Shown piece after piece: positions 26,727-38,539 of a stretch of 64,000 nt of DNA; position 1 is the first letter of the stretch; each line of letters starts with the position of its first letter. The stretch is from Sporodiniella umbellata (Eukaryota; Mucoromycota; Mucoromycetes; Mucorales; Rhizopodaceae). Under the pieces are notes generated by a model. The model was not told the origin of the DNA and ran no database searches. It saw nothing but the letters and a program-made list of their open reading frames with translations. The DNA is taken from assembly GCA_025677835.1 (NCBI GenBank), contig JAIXMR010000015.1, positions 269,050 to 333,049 of the forward strand, read 5' to 3'. The position numbers and the translations under genes are program-made.

Positions 26727-28219
26727 AGCAAACCAAAATAAATACCAAAAAAAAGGCAGAAAAAGTTTAGCACTCTCTTAACAAATAAAAGTTAGGTTAA
26801 ACAAATCGATCGTTTTTTTACCGACCTCTAATAATGAATAGCAATGCGTTCTTTATCAGAATTATATACAAACACGACGGTACAAGCTGGACAGCATTAG
26901 TATGTTGTGAAACTAAGTCTTACTGGTGGCCGTAGCCTTAAAATATATCGCTCATACAGCATTAATGGTTTCATTTTTAACAAAGAAACTCTGACTAGTA
27001 CCAACTAAACCCTGTCCAATGGTTTTTGTCCTTAAAGCTCCACACTTATTTTTTTTTTAAAAAAAAAAAGGGGGCAGCTACAGCCGGAATAGAACAGACA
27101 AGCATCAGCCAGAGCTACATACTCTAAAACCGATTTCAATCAAATACTAAAAACAAGATAAACCAAAGCCTTTTAGGACTTAAACTGTAAACTGGTGGGT
27201 TTACAGCCAATAATGCTTTAGCAAAATTACTCACAAGAACATTCTTGAAACGGACCTTTTTTTTTCTCAGAACTCTCATTTTAGCCAAACCTGGTAACAG
27301 GAAATATTGTATTTGCTGAATAATAGAAAAAACAGATAGGAAGAGACATTTTATAATTTTTCATGTTAAAACAAAGGATGCATACACTTCTAGTCCTAGG
27401 TCGAAAAGGATAAACTTTTGTCTCAACAATATGTAGGCCATAGTATTTTGCTGAAGAAACGTTATATATTTTGCTCTTCGAAAGTACAATAGTGCGTCTC
27501 TGCCTTTTTGCTAATACTAGGAGGTTAAGATTAAATGTTTGTGACATTGCACATTGAGCTGTTTGACTTTGAAACAATTCCTCTAGCTATCATTAGTGAT
27601 AATAATTTAAATAAGAAAACGCTACTCCTCTTTCCTCTAAATAATATCAGCCAAAATATATAACGCTATTTTTTCTACTCTGCCCCCCTCTATCTAAAGC
27701 TTTTGCAGATTTGAAGGCTTAAAAATCAAAGCCCTAATTGTGGTTGTAGCAGAAAACTTTCGTATTACAAGTCAATTCAAACAAAAAACACTGCCGCTAA
27801 ACGTAGAGACCTTAATAAAATGAAGAAACGAAAAGGCCTTTCTCAGTAGCTCTATTATTCACAAAGTTTAGAATTAAGTATGTTGACCACAAAAGAAAAC
27901 TGCTGGTCAATGAGAAAAAAAACCGCCCGTTAATATTTCAGAAGCTGCTTGCTTTACTTGGCTGATCAGGTACACCTGGAAAACAACAAACTCATTGAAC
28001 AGGACTATTGTTTCATAGATTGTCTTTAATGGCATACTTTTTTCTAGTTGTTTAGACTATAGTTTACCATGTAGCCATAGAACAAAAGAAAAACTAATGA
28101 GATTCCTTTATGTTTAACAAAAGTAACTATCATGTGAAGAGGGTGTACATATGGTTTTTTCTTTTTTTTCTTTAAAACTACTCCAACACTGTTTTCACTG
28201 TACAACATATTAGCCTAAA
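26727..28219. other. Intergenic region, no gene recognised
   Basis: About 1.5 kb between the 3' ends of TRAPPC13 (+) and the Rab gene (-). It is AT-rich with homopolymer runs (for example 27050-27070). Only short frames are present and none shows a family motif. Confidence 0.6.
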
Positions 28220-29163
<944 letters not shown>

Positions 29164-30983
29164 ATTGATATATATACGTGGGCTTAAAAAAGTTATAAAA
29201 AAATATATTAAAAAAAAAAGAAAATCGAAATCAAGAAAAAACCTATTTTTCTTTCCAAGCGGAAAGTTAAATACGAATGTAGACATAATAAACCCACACT
29301 ACATCCTGCGATGCTATGCATTCGGGAAATGCCAGTCGTGTGCTTCCACTGTCAATTTTGGTGTCCGATAGAGACAGTTTTGTTTAAGGTTTAGTCTTTT
29401 CATTTTTTCTGGAAATGAAACATACAAAAAGTATATATGTCAACATCCCAGGATAACATTATACTGGTATTACAACCTTGTCAAATTCCACGCTCCTATA
29501 ACTCACAGAGAGGACGACAAGATTTTTCTGCTCATCAAGTCCATTAGTTGTCAATTTCTTATCGCTACGGTTATAGTATAGTACCTTCTGTTTGAAAAGC
29601 TGATCTTATTAGCAACACAGCCTTATCTTTCACTGAAATTAATATTAACTATAACTATCTTGAAAACTTTGTTGCATTTTATTTGCTCATACCAAGAAGG
29701 CTTCCATCAACAATAAACCAGTAAAAAAACTGAAAAAAAAAGAGAGCAAAAAATGTCATTGTGTAAACTTCACAACTAACTAACACTTTTGAAAATAATT
29801 GTCAAAAAAGTTGAAAGTAGTATGAAAAATTACTATTACTATCGCGTTTCTGTAGTCTTAAGAACTAAAATACTATCGAACATTGAAACGGCGTATTCCT
29901 TGTCCTAATCTGGATCAATATATATATATATATATATATAAAGAGAGAGAGAGAGGGATTGTTTAATAAATCATAAAGTGCGCATTATATATCTTGATAA
30001 AACCTTTAGTAGTATAAACTGTATATATATATATTTATATATGTATCGATGGGCTTTCATACCAAGTTAATTTTAGTAGCATACGATATATGAAAGCAAT
30101 ACAAAGCGTCCCTCATGAAAGCGATAACGAACTTGGTTGCACTTTTTTTAGAAAATATATGTTTTGAGTTATGTAATTAGCCCTTTAGTGATAATATGTT
30201 AGTTTACTCTGTTACTCAAATCTGATATGGACATATATAAGGAACGACTTATGCGTGGGGAAGCTCTGTTGATACCTAGGAGCAAGCGGCCAAAACCTAT
30301 CTTAATATATAAAGAAAATAACTACGGCCGTCTGACTGGTGGAGTCGCGAAGATATGTATATTACGCTTAGATATATAAAATACAAAGAAACTGTAAGAC
30401 CAACAGGACTTAAAAAAGGCGATTTTTATTCAATTCATCTTTAGGGATCTCTATAGAAAGTTACTTATGTTTTTTCATTGTCAACTTTCATATAGCTTAC
30501 CTTAAACATTTAAGATGCTTTTCTTAATTTTCTGAACAACAATGGTAGTTTAAAGCCTTTTATGTTATCTCTGGTTAGCGTATTGATGCTCACTTGTTTG
30601 GCTTGGATTCGGTCTGTAGATACAACAGCATGGTCTCAAAACACCAAAATCTTGTTTGAAGCGTCCGGCTACTTTGGTTCTACTAACAGATTGAAAACCG
30701 CACTTTGTTTTTTGTACTCTACTGTCTTACTTCAGGTTAAAATACTGTATCTAAAGACTATTATGTCACTTGATGCTCAAGGCCGCTGTCCACTATAGCT
30801 GGCCAATTGAGTTTCATAAAAATGACCAACTGAAATTTAAAAAATAACCAATTTTTCCAGTAAAGTGACCAATTGACGATGGAAACACTACAATTAATAT
30901 TTAAAGCATTCTCGTCTTGTGTTCTCTCATTTTTTGTTTTTTATTTTTTGCTCTTATTTTCTTCAATCTTTTTACCTTTTCTA
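29164..30983. other. Intergenic region, no gene recognised
   Basis: About 1.8 kb of very AT-rich sequence upstream of the divergent Rab11 and LisH genes. It includes (TA)n at about 29921-29940 followed by a short GA run, and TA-rich blocks near 30020-30045. Short frames near 30562-30798 and 30873-30983 show no family features; the latter overlaps a T-rich leader. Confidence 0.55.
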
Positions 30984-31838
30984 ATGAACATTGACTGTAA
31001 CTCGCTCGTTTTAGACTATCTTATTCACCACTGTTATGGGAATACTGCAAGAGCATTACTAGGAGACATAGCAAAACTGGAAAAAACCATTTATATTCAT
31101 CCACAGACAAAACAATGTAAGAAGCTATTAGATTTTTAATAAAAGTTTTCTCAGTATCCATTTCTTTAGCACAAATCCTTGAAAGAGGTAAATATAACAA
31201 AATCAGGGCTTAATTTTTGACTTTGATATTCGACTTGGTAGACATTCAATGGTCGTTGCTGGAGGCAAGAAAAAGCAAGTGAGATATTTTCTTTTTGAAG
31301 CATTAGGCTGATGAGTAATTAACTGAGCTTTGACTTATATTAGTTTTGATTGGCCATATCAACCAAGGTCGTATGGAAAGTGCTTTTGAAGTTATTGATC
31401 AGCATTTCTCTGACCTTTTTAAACAAGAAGGTTCAGTGACGACTCTATTCAAACTCAGGTGTCAGCATTTTGTGGAGATTATTCGCTCTGGATCAGAGCT
31501 AGACGCTATCTGTTACGCCCAAAAGCACCTCAACCCCGCACGACATGACTTGAAAGAACAGGTTCGAGAAGTGACAGCTTTGATTGCTTACGAAGATCCA
31601 CAACAATCTCAGTCTAAACACTTAATGTCGTACGAAAGAAGACAGTTGCTGGCAAAAGAAGTCAATAGTATAGTACTGAGTAAGTGTACAAAAAAGTATG
31701 ACACAAAGGAAAATAACAAAGGTCATAGCATTAAACGATATATCGCCCCAGCCCTCTATTGAAAAATTATATAGACAACGTAGTATAGTGGAATCTCTCC
31801 TCGAAAGACTGGAATTTAAAGAGTGCAAGAGTGTGTAG
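30984..31838 (+). CDS. LisH-CTLH-CRA protein (RanBPM/GID-CTLH ubiquitin ligase type)
   Basis: Proposed exons 30984-31116, 31170-31187, 31242-31274, 31344-31679 and 31729-31838 give 209 residues. Residues about 5-37 form a LisH motif (SLVLDYLIHHCYGNTARALL), followed by a CTLH segment (ILIGHINQGRMESAFEVI ... LFKLRCQHFVEII) and a CRA domain. This set is shared by RanBP9/10 and Gid8, scaffolds of the GID/CTLH E3 ligase that degrades gluconeogenic enzymes in yeast. The SPRY domain of RanBP9 is absent, so the length is closer to Gid8, but the motif wording is closer to RanBPM. Intron 31275-31343 needs a GC donor (GCAAGT); with it the frame closes, with the nearby GT it does not. The 18-nt second exon is less certain. 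Confidence 0.75.
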
Positions 31839-31942
31839 CTTTCTTTCCAGTGAAAATCCAAATAAAATAGATTCCCTTCTAAAACTGTATTACTGACTTT
31901 TTTTTGTGTGGGTTTATTGAGCAATTGTTAATGTTGAAAGAT

Positions 31943-32338
31943 TTATTTGATTTCCTTGACAACAAGAGCTAGACAAGAAACCGTAAATGTACTGAAAAAG
32001 CATAATGAAAGCTGTTTAATTCTTACCAGGAGGAAGAGATTGCTTAAGCTTGCTAGCCTTGGACTTATCCTTTACGACAAGAGTGTAAAGATACTTGGAA
32101 CATCTAACCTTAAATTTGATAGAGTCAGCGTTCTTCTTGATGCGAGCAGCTAAAAACAGAATTAGGTTTAGCACAAAAAATAAAATTTGACATCTTTCTA
32201 TAATTACATTGAGCGTCCTTTCTGCGGGCGATTTCGAGAAATTCCTTGATATCCTTGATTTGTTTAGGCTGAATTGATTGATTATTTAATTTTAAGATTA
32301 GCTCTGTATTTATGTATCCATTTCATCCAAGTTACCAT
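31943..32338 (-). CDS. RPL38: 60S ribosomal protein eL38
   Basis: Four exons (32336-32338, 32208-32268, 32027-32149, 31943-31968) give 70 residues. The first coding exon is just the ATG; the intron follows directly. The protein begins [20 protein letters not shown], contains [18 protein letters not shown] and ends [11 protein letters not shown], matching eL38 along its length. eL38 is a small surface protein of the large ribosomal subunit. The gene runs toward the LisH gene, with 104 bp between stops. Three introns in a 213-nt coding sequence, one right after the start codon, are typical of ribosomal protein genes. The call is firm. Confidence 0.95.
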
Positions 32339-33902
32339 CGCGCTACGAGTGTATACGGAAAGAGAAGGGTTGGATGATGGATTCTAGGTACCTCTTTTGG
32401 CCCCCAAACTGAACTCTACATACTCCTATCAATCACACCTCCTCTGACAACTCTTGCAAAAATTTTGTTTCGAACCGGGATTTCGGGGACTGAAAGTTGC
32501 AGTTTTACGTGTACTTTAAAAAAAGTGGCATGAAGAAACACGACTTTCAGCGTCAAACAGTGTGTACAAATAACTCATAGGCCTTTTTTACTCTAGGTTT
32601 GTCAAGAGAAGTAAACTATAACAGGCCTCTTTCGTTAATTTATACAATTATCTATGTTTCACCAATGGCCTACTGTCCTCAGTAGAAACACCAAAATACC
32701 TCGGGTTAATACAATTCTAAACTATACAACTTTCCATTACACTTAATTGGATATGGTCAGCAACGCTTTGCGTGTTTAAATATTCAGTAGTAGTAATATT
32801 CAGGTAAAACATAGGGCATGGCAATCTTACTTTGAATTAACAGAACTGATTTTTTTTATATGTTACGAAAATTGGATTTTTATTATAGATATTAAATACA
32901 AGAAGAGTTAAACGGAGAAATGTACAGCTTTTTTGAACTCGAACGAAGCAATAAATAAAAGTTTTATATAGGCTTCTTCTACACTTTGAAGTCTTTTAGT
33001 GTTAAATTTTAATAGTCACAAGTCAATACGGTGTAATCTGCAGATATACTTGCTTTTCAATATTAGCATACAGCCTTCTATTTCACGACTACTTTTGCAG
33101 CTTTTATACTTCCCACTCTTTTGTTAAAAATAATCATTATTGGAATTACAGCTGTTACTAAATACCATATGTTATTGCGTTTTAAGATGAAGAGAAAGAC
33201 TGTGATTACAAAACCATATCTACAGTTAATTGCGCTTTGCTTTTAGTTATAAAAAATCATTCAGACGAATAAAAGGGAGTGGGAATGACAATCATAGGAA
33301 GGAGCATACCCATTCCTCAAAAACAGAAATTAAAGAAAATCAGGAGACAGGCATTTGAAGTCATAAGTCCTATTGAGGACTATTGTGCTTTGTCTTTTTC
33401 AGTAATTAACAGAAGACCCGTCAAAAAACATAAATTTTTAGTTGATTTTTCTCTGACTTTTGACAAGTATACTTATACATTTTATATGACCATTTGATTT
33501 TTTTTTTTTTTGCTTTGCCTTTATCGTATTTTTTCAAAATCCTCATTAAATATACTAATGATAGTAAGTATAAGCTTAGAAAGCTAAACAAGAGATACAA
33601 ACCGTTACTACTCATACAATAAATCGCTTTTAGGTTGTGTTTAGTTTGAAACACGCACGAAAAAAACATTACCTAACGTTTTTGAATTGTCAAACACTAA
33701 AAATAGTATAATACATAAAGTCGCTTTGTTCGTAGTTTCCTTGTATTTTAATGTAAAAAACAATGAAGGTGCTAATTAAATATTTGGACGATATTTTGAG
33801 TTTGATTGAATACTAATAGCTACCGGTATTCTTTAGACAAAAAATTATATATTAAAAAAAGAAAAATAATAGTAGGTAACAAAAGGAGAATTTACAAAAT
33901 GA
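32339..33902. other. Intergenic region, no gene recognised
   Basis: About 1.6 kb between the start of RPL38 (-) and the stop of the Boi-like gene (-). The first 150 bp must carry the RPL38 promoter and 5' UTR, though no box is identifiable. The rest is AT-rich with only short frames. Confidence 0.55.
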
Positions 33903-34953
33903 TTAAAGAGACCACTCAAGAATAGATTTGAGCATAAGTATAATTTTCTCTTGGTTTCCTTGAAGTATGTCTACCAGGAACAGCTACTCAATATACTTTC
34001 AGTATGAGGTTATAACACCTACCTTTAGTATTGAAAATTTCATTGACACCTATGACATTTTCTTTTGACATAAACTCAAAGGCAAGAGAAACGGTGTCGT
34101 GAGACTGCTTTGACACTATTTTTTTACCACTCAACTCTTGCAAGAGGAGAGTTAAAAGATTTTCTTGATTTAACTGGGATAAACTAGAGATAGAAGCCTC
34201 TGGGCAGATTGCGTTGACCCATTCAATAAACTCGGCTTGCCCCCAAGAATCGATGTCGCTTTCCCATGGGCGAATAGAAGAGCTGGAAGAAGTTGGGTCG
34301 CTGTCAAAACCTGAATCTATAGACGTTGCTGTTACCAAAGAAGTGTTACACACCATTTTACTACAAAAGAGTATCGAGGGAGGCCGAGGACTCATACGAC
34401 GAGCCACATCCAAAGAAACAGAAGGTATCACTCGGGAGCTTAAAACAGGAGCTTTAAAATCTCGAAGAATGGTTGCCTTCATCAAATTGTTAATCCAATA
34501 TCTCATTTGGCTCTCTTTTTCGGTGTAAAAATAAAAAGTACGTTCCTGGTCATGATGAGCTTTAAAAGAGTACTTTCCTGGCTGGATTGTGCTATCGTAA
34601 ATTATTCGATAGCCTCTCAGGTTGATTATGCCTTTCATACGAACATCCTTTTTTTATGCCAGAAAAAGAGAAATATAAATGACGGTCTTTACAAGTAAGT
34701 TTGTAACATGCGGAAGTACCTTTGGGCTTTTGAAATAAAAAAGATTTGGTCCCTTTAGGACAAACCAGCGTTTGTTCCAAATTCTGTACTTACAGCTTTG
34801 TTTGTGTAACCAGCCTTCAACTTGAGAAGTTGTGTCAATTTCGGCGCGTATACCATTGTACTCTGCAGGAAACGTTGCGTTTTGACTGTTAGAGGATGAT
34901 ATACTTCTACGGAAACTTGAGAGATAAGAAATCATTAGTATATTGTTCAAATA

Positions 34954-35002
<49 letters not shown>

Positions 35003-35991
35003 AAGAAAACTGAAAGCATTAAAATTACTTTAATTTATCAGGCTGTTGTGGTAATTTTACCTATAGGAGAAAAGCAATGTAAGTGTATGCGAAATAAGGA
35101 GTGACGGAAGAAACAATAGAAATATGTGTACCCACTCTTTTTTTGTGACTGATAGTCATGAATGCTAATTTTAACATTTCAAAGGTTAGCCTCTTTTTTT
35201 CCAATAGGCAGTAAAGCCGACTCTGTATTACCTTGTTCTTTTGGCGAAAGCAATCTTTCTTCATTATCTGTGTCTTTGGGTTGGTTTGTAATTTGCAATC
35301 TGTTAAAATTTGTTGCACAATATTTTCTAAGTGCGTTGATTACTGCTTTAAGTCTGAAGCGCTTTCCGAATGTGGAAACTTCCAACTCTTTTAGTGAATC
35401 CATATTAAGCTCCAATAAAATGTCTCCTGTTATTTCTTGACCTGCAAAAAAGAAAAAGTTAATACCCGCTGTTGTTTTTTAGTTTTCAAACACATTTTAC
35501 TTTTGAAATTTTCTGCTATGCTAGCAAAGCCAACCAAATGCAAAAAAAGATCTACCTGGTCTGTATCCCAATACTCGGGCGACTTCAGGCTTAGCTCAGA
35601 GTTTGATATGGATTGAGCAAGCAACCCTTCTAGTTTTTCAGAAGATACGGGTAACTCGCTTTTAAATATAGATTGGTCAGACGGTTCTATAAACAATGAG
35701 TTTGAAAAAGTCGAGCATTGGCGGTATATTGGTTGATGTGAGATGCAGGCCATAGGAAATAGGCCAACTTGGCCTTCCGCATTTTTTCCCTATTTTTTAG
35801 TAGTTAGAGTTCTGTGTCTTTGTATAGCAGCTTAACAACTCGACTTGTATGTAAATTACCGTCCACCATCCATCCTCAAAGCCTTCATCTTTTTGGATAA
35901 CTGTAATAAGCTCCCCTGTAGAAATTGCTAGCTCATCTTTATTTTCAGCTTTAAAATCACAAAGTGCGACAGCTTTATTTGAAAATTCCAT
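33903..35991 (-). CDS. SH3-SAM-PH polarity scaffold (Boi1/2-Pob1-like) with CH-like tail
   Basis: Supported exons are 35860-35991, 35501-35789, 35232-35441, then 34720-34915, 34023-34647 and 33903-33970. The SH3 domain is residues 1-about 60 (AVALCDFKAENKDELAIS, then QVGLFP). A SAM domain follows (YWDTDQVDLFLHLVGF ... MDSLKELEVSTFGKRFRL), then a PH domain (VEGWLHKQSCKYRIWNKRWF ... LRGYRIIYD). The C-terminal 110 residues look like a calponin-homology fold ending NTKDILQGNQEKIILML. Boi/Pob1 proteins bind the exocyst, formin and Cdc42/Rho at growth sites.

The join between 35232 and 34915 is unresolved: a 32-nt exon at about 35029-35060 fits the downstream phase but not the upstream one. A (TC)n tract lies in the intron before the PH exon. 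Confidence 0.82.
34956..35000. repeat. (GA)n/(TC)n microsatellite in Boi-like intron
   Basis: About 45 bases of perfect GA repeat on the plus strand (TC on the coding strand) sit about 40 bases before the acceptor of the PH-domain exon. It can be read through in frame as Ser-Leu repeats, but more likely forms an extended polypyrimidine tract. Confidence 0.9.
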
Positions 35992-36449
35992 AAGAAATAA
36001 AACGAAAACAAAAAAGAGCAGAAAAGGCTTTGTATTAAAGACATATCTAAAAGGAGACAGTAAGATCGAATTTGTTTGTTCATATTTAGGCATTTTAAAA
36101 GCCAAGACTAAAACCAAAAAGAAAAGGAGGTGTGATTTTGGTGTCTTTTTCCTAGCACAATTGGGTAAAACCTGTCAAGAAAAGCAGCACTTGCGGCTTT
36201 TGATCATTCAAGGCTAGCAAACCGTGCACGGATCACTATATTAGTCAATTTAATAGATCTTTACTCTCCCCCTAATATCTGATCTCGTGTACTTGTCGTT
36301 TTCTAATTTTTTCAAAAAAAAAAAACCGCAAAAAATACTCCTTTTCTTTGTTTGTGAGCTTAATGTAAATTTTCGAAAAAAAGTTCAGAGTACAGAAATA
36401 TAAAGCTGAATACTTCTTCACTTTTTGAACCAGCGCCAATCACATGTAT
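35992..36449. other. Upstream region of Boi-like gene up to the transposon end
   Basis: About 460 bp between the Boi-like start codon and the left end of the mobile element. Nothing coding is recognised. It presumably contains what remains of the Boi-like promoter next to the insertion. Confidence 0.5.
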
Positions 36450-36593
36450 CAGTGCCTCCACCCCAAATTTTCGTAAACCTAAAAACAGAATTCGTTTCGA
36501 TCTCCGCCTATCTTTCGCTGTTGCACTAGTCCAATTTTCGTAGTTGTGATTTCCAAAGTTCGTTTTTGTTAATTACCAAAATTCGTTTCAGAC
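36450..36593 (+). repeat. Left terminal inverted repeat
   Basis: This is the inverted partner of about 40915-41058. Inside it, short words recur: TTTTCGTA twice and AATTCGTTT or AGTTCGTTT three times. Such sub-repeats may be transposase binding sites (inference). Confidence 0.9.
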
Positions 36594-36794
36594 TACGGTC
36601 TGTCTTGAAAAGATAGTCGTTTTGTGAAAAAGGTCGTCGCATTTTTTTCTACCTCTATTTATTGTCATTAAGAAGACGAATCACATGTTTTTCTAGCAAG
36701 ATACAAAACAATGTCTTCAATGAGAGAGGAGGAATATTGTTTTAGAAGTTTAACCACCGAAAAAACGGTATTTCGAAAAGCAATCAACAGAACC

Positions 36795-37473
36795 AGTAAA
36801 ACCTAAAAAAAAAAGATGGCGCTAGATTATCTACCTACAACAGCTATAGCGAGAAGCAGTCTACCAACAGTAGAGAAACTTCAAAAATTGCACATGAAAT
36901 GGGAATCAATGAAAGGACAGCTCAAAGATGGTGGAAAAAGTACACAGAAACAAACGAGCTCCTAGTAAGCCCGAAACTTGTAAGTTATTAGGTAGAAAAA
37001 GCAAGGTCACAGCAGAACATTGTAAATTCCTTGCGCAAATCGTAGAAGAAAGCCCTCAAGCTACAGCAAATGATGCATTAGAGAGTTTAACAAAGCAATT
37101 CGAGGGTTTGACCATTTCCAGAAGCCAACTTCATTGTCATATGAAAATAACTCTCAATTTGAAGGTAAAATATGCAACATTTGAGTTAGTTGCTCGAAAT
37201 GATGCTGAGAATTTGGGAAAACGGTTTGAATGGTATCAAATTCACGCGAAAATAGATCTTGATTTCTTAAAGAACCACGTTTTTATCAATAAAGCCAGCT
37301 TTCATATTAACATGAAAAATAACTGGGCATGGGCAGAAAAAGGAGCAACAACCCACATCATTATCGGCGCAATCGCAGCTGTTGGTGTGATGCATGTTGC
37401 ATTAAGAAAGCTTCCCCCACCTAAATCAAGAAGTAAATCGACGATAAAAAATCGTAAAACAAACAAAGGTTAG
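36795..37473 (+). pseudogene. Decayed Tc1/mariner-like transposase, left copy
   Basis: A helix-turn-helix segment (IAHEMGINERTAQRWWKKY, from about 36868) lies in one frame and the continuation (LLGRKSKVTAEHCKFLAQIV, from about 36982) in another, so there is a frameshift between them. The frame from 36928 runs to 37473. Its first catalytic block reads VFINKASFHINM where relatives have V-F-[IV]-D-E-[AS]-x-F, so the first Asp is lost. A segment of about 20 residues after WAWAEKGATT appears deleted, and the second and third catalytic blocks are missing. It is clearly related to the copy at 39360-40676 (shared plan and spacing) but diverged and in the opposite orientation. It should be inactive. 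Confidence 0.8.
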
Positions 37474-37815
37474 AAGAGCCGAAAACCATTGGTTTTTGCT
37501 ATTTGCACTCTATTTTAAACACAGATTATGCGTTTAAAATTACTGTGTGGCGTAGCAACTTGGGGGTTTTTTAATTTGCTTTTACAATCATAACCATCTA
37601 GGCAGTCCACCCATAATAAGACTGTACCGAAAGTACCACATCTAATTAACGAAGAGAAGATCTCCTCATCAGATTTACAGGGATAATCCACTTTTAGTTA
37701 TAAAGAACGACTACGGTAAAGATCCAGACCTTTTTCTCAAACAGTATAAATACACTTGATATTTTGAACTAAAAATCATTTTTTATTCAGTCTCGTTAAA
37801 CTCGTCTTTTTCTAG
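37474..37815. other. Non-coding stretch inside the element
   Basis: Between the left transposase relic and the RPD-family gene I see no coding signal. A pyrimidine-rich stretch ending TTTTTCTAG at 37815 may be the splice acceptor for the first visible exon of that gene. Confidence 0.4.
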
Positions 37816-38539
37816 CCTGATTTCTCAGAGGTGTCTTCTATCTCATCAAGCAAGTAAAAACTTCCTGAAGAGCCGTTATTAAATCACGAAATCAAGGAAA
37901 TTGAATTGACCACCAAATATCTAGACCCCTTATTGAATGGAATGTTGAACAATCATGACAAAAGCCATAGTTTCATGTGGTAAAACCGTTGTAATATCTG
38001 TATTAAACGTGTAAACTTAATATGTTTTTTTAGGACGAACACGCAAGGTATCGGCACAGACGGCGAGCGTCCCGATGCAGGGATGTTCTTTTTGAAGCAA
38101 AGTACAGCGGACTATACGGTCGGTTACTGCGAAGTGGAAATTAATGAAAGTAACAACAGCTCTCTGGACATTCACTATGACATGCTACGTTTAACTAAAT
38201 TTGGAAAGAATATTTGTGACGAAGAAAACTTGGAGAGTGCCCTAATAGTTATGGTAGTTGGTAAGTTTGTCAAAAAAAATATTCAGTTTTGTTTCTGTAT
38301 CCAATCATCATTCTGATCGTTAAATGTTATACCATACCAAAGGATTTAAGCTGGCTTTTTATATGATTGTGTTGCGAAACAGCAAATTTTATACAATGTT
38401 CGAAATATACAGCATCGATGTTCCCCAGTCATTTAATTCTCTTCCAATCCTGATGACAAGCATCCACAAAATCAAGCAAATCATCCATATGTATCAAAGT
38501 CATTGTGTCAAGAGACCTCCTGAGTCCCCAAAAAGATGA
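37816..38539 (+). CDS. RPD/E-x-K family protein (putative PD-(D/E)XK-like), possibly decayed
   Basis: Three segments join in phase: 37816-37979, 38034-38260 and 38343-38539. The protein contains KYLDPLLNGML, then GERPDAGMFFLKQS, VGYCEVEINES, DMLRLTKFGKNICDE and GFKLAFYMIVLRNSKFYTMF. I recognise this order (YxDP - RPD - GYxEVK - DhhRLxxFxKNxID - GFxhxFY) from a family of uncharacterised proteins with many copies in Mucoromycota genomes. RPD followed by E-x-K resembles a PD-(D/E)XK nuclease core; that is inference, and here the Lys is Glu (CEVE). One in-frame TAA lies at 37855-37857. No convincing start codon is visible, so the gene may be truncated or extend upstream through unseen exons. It lies inside the transposon. 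Confidence 0.6.

Noticed and set aside
30562..30798. Short frame with a hydrophobic start upstream of the LisH gene
   Set aside because: No match to a SPRY domain or other RanBPM N-terminal part, and no splice path to the LisH exon.
32455..32500. tRNA-like T-loop word (TTCGAACC) on the minus strand
   Set aside because: The flanking bases do not form a 5-bp T stem, and no anticodon or acceptor stem can be placed around it.
34956..35000. In-frame Ser-Leu repeat as part of the Boi-like protein
   Set aside because: Translation of a TC microsatellite next to a splice acceptor is less likely than an intronic polypyrimidine tract.
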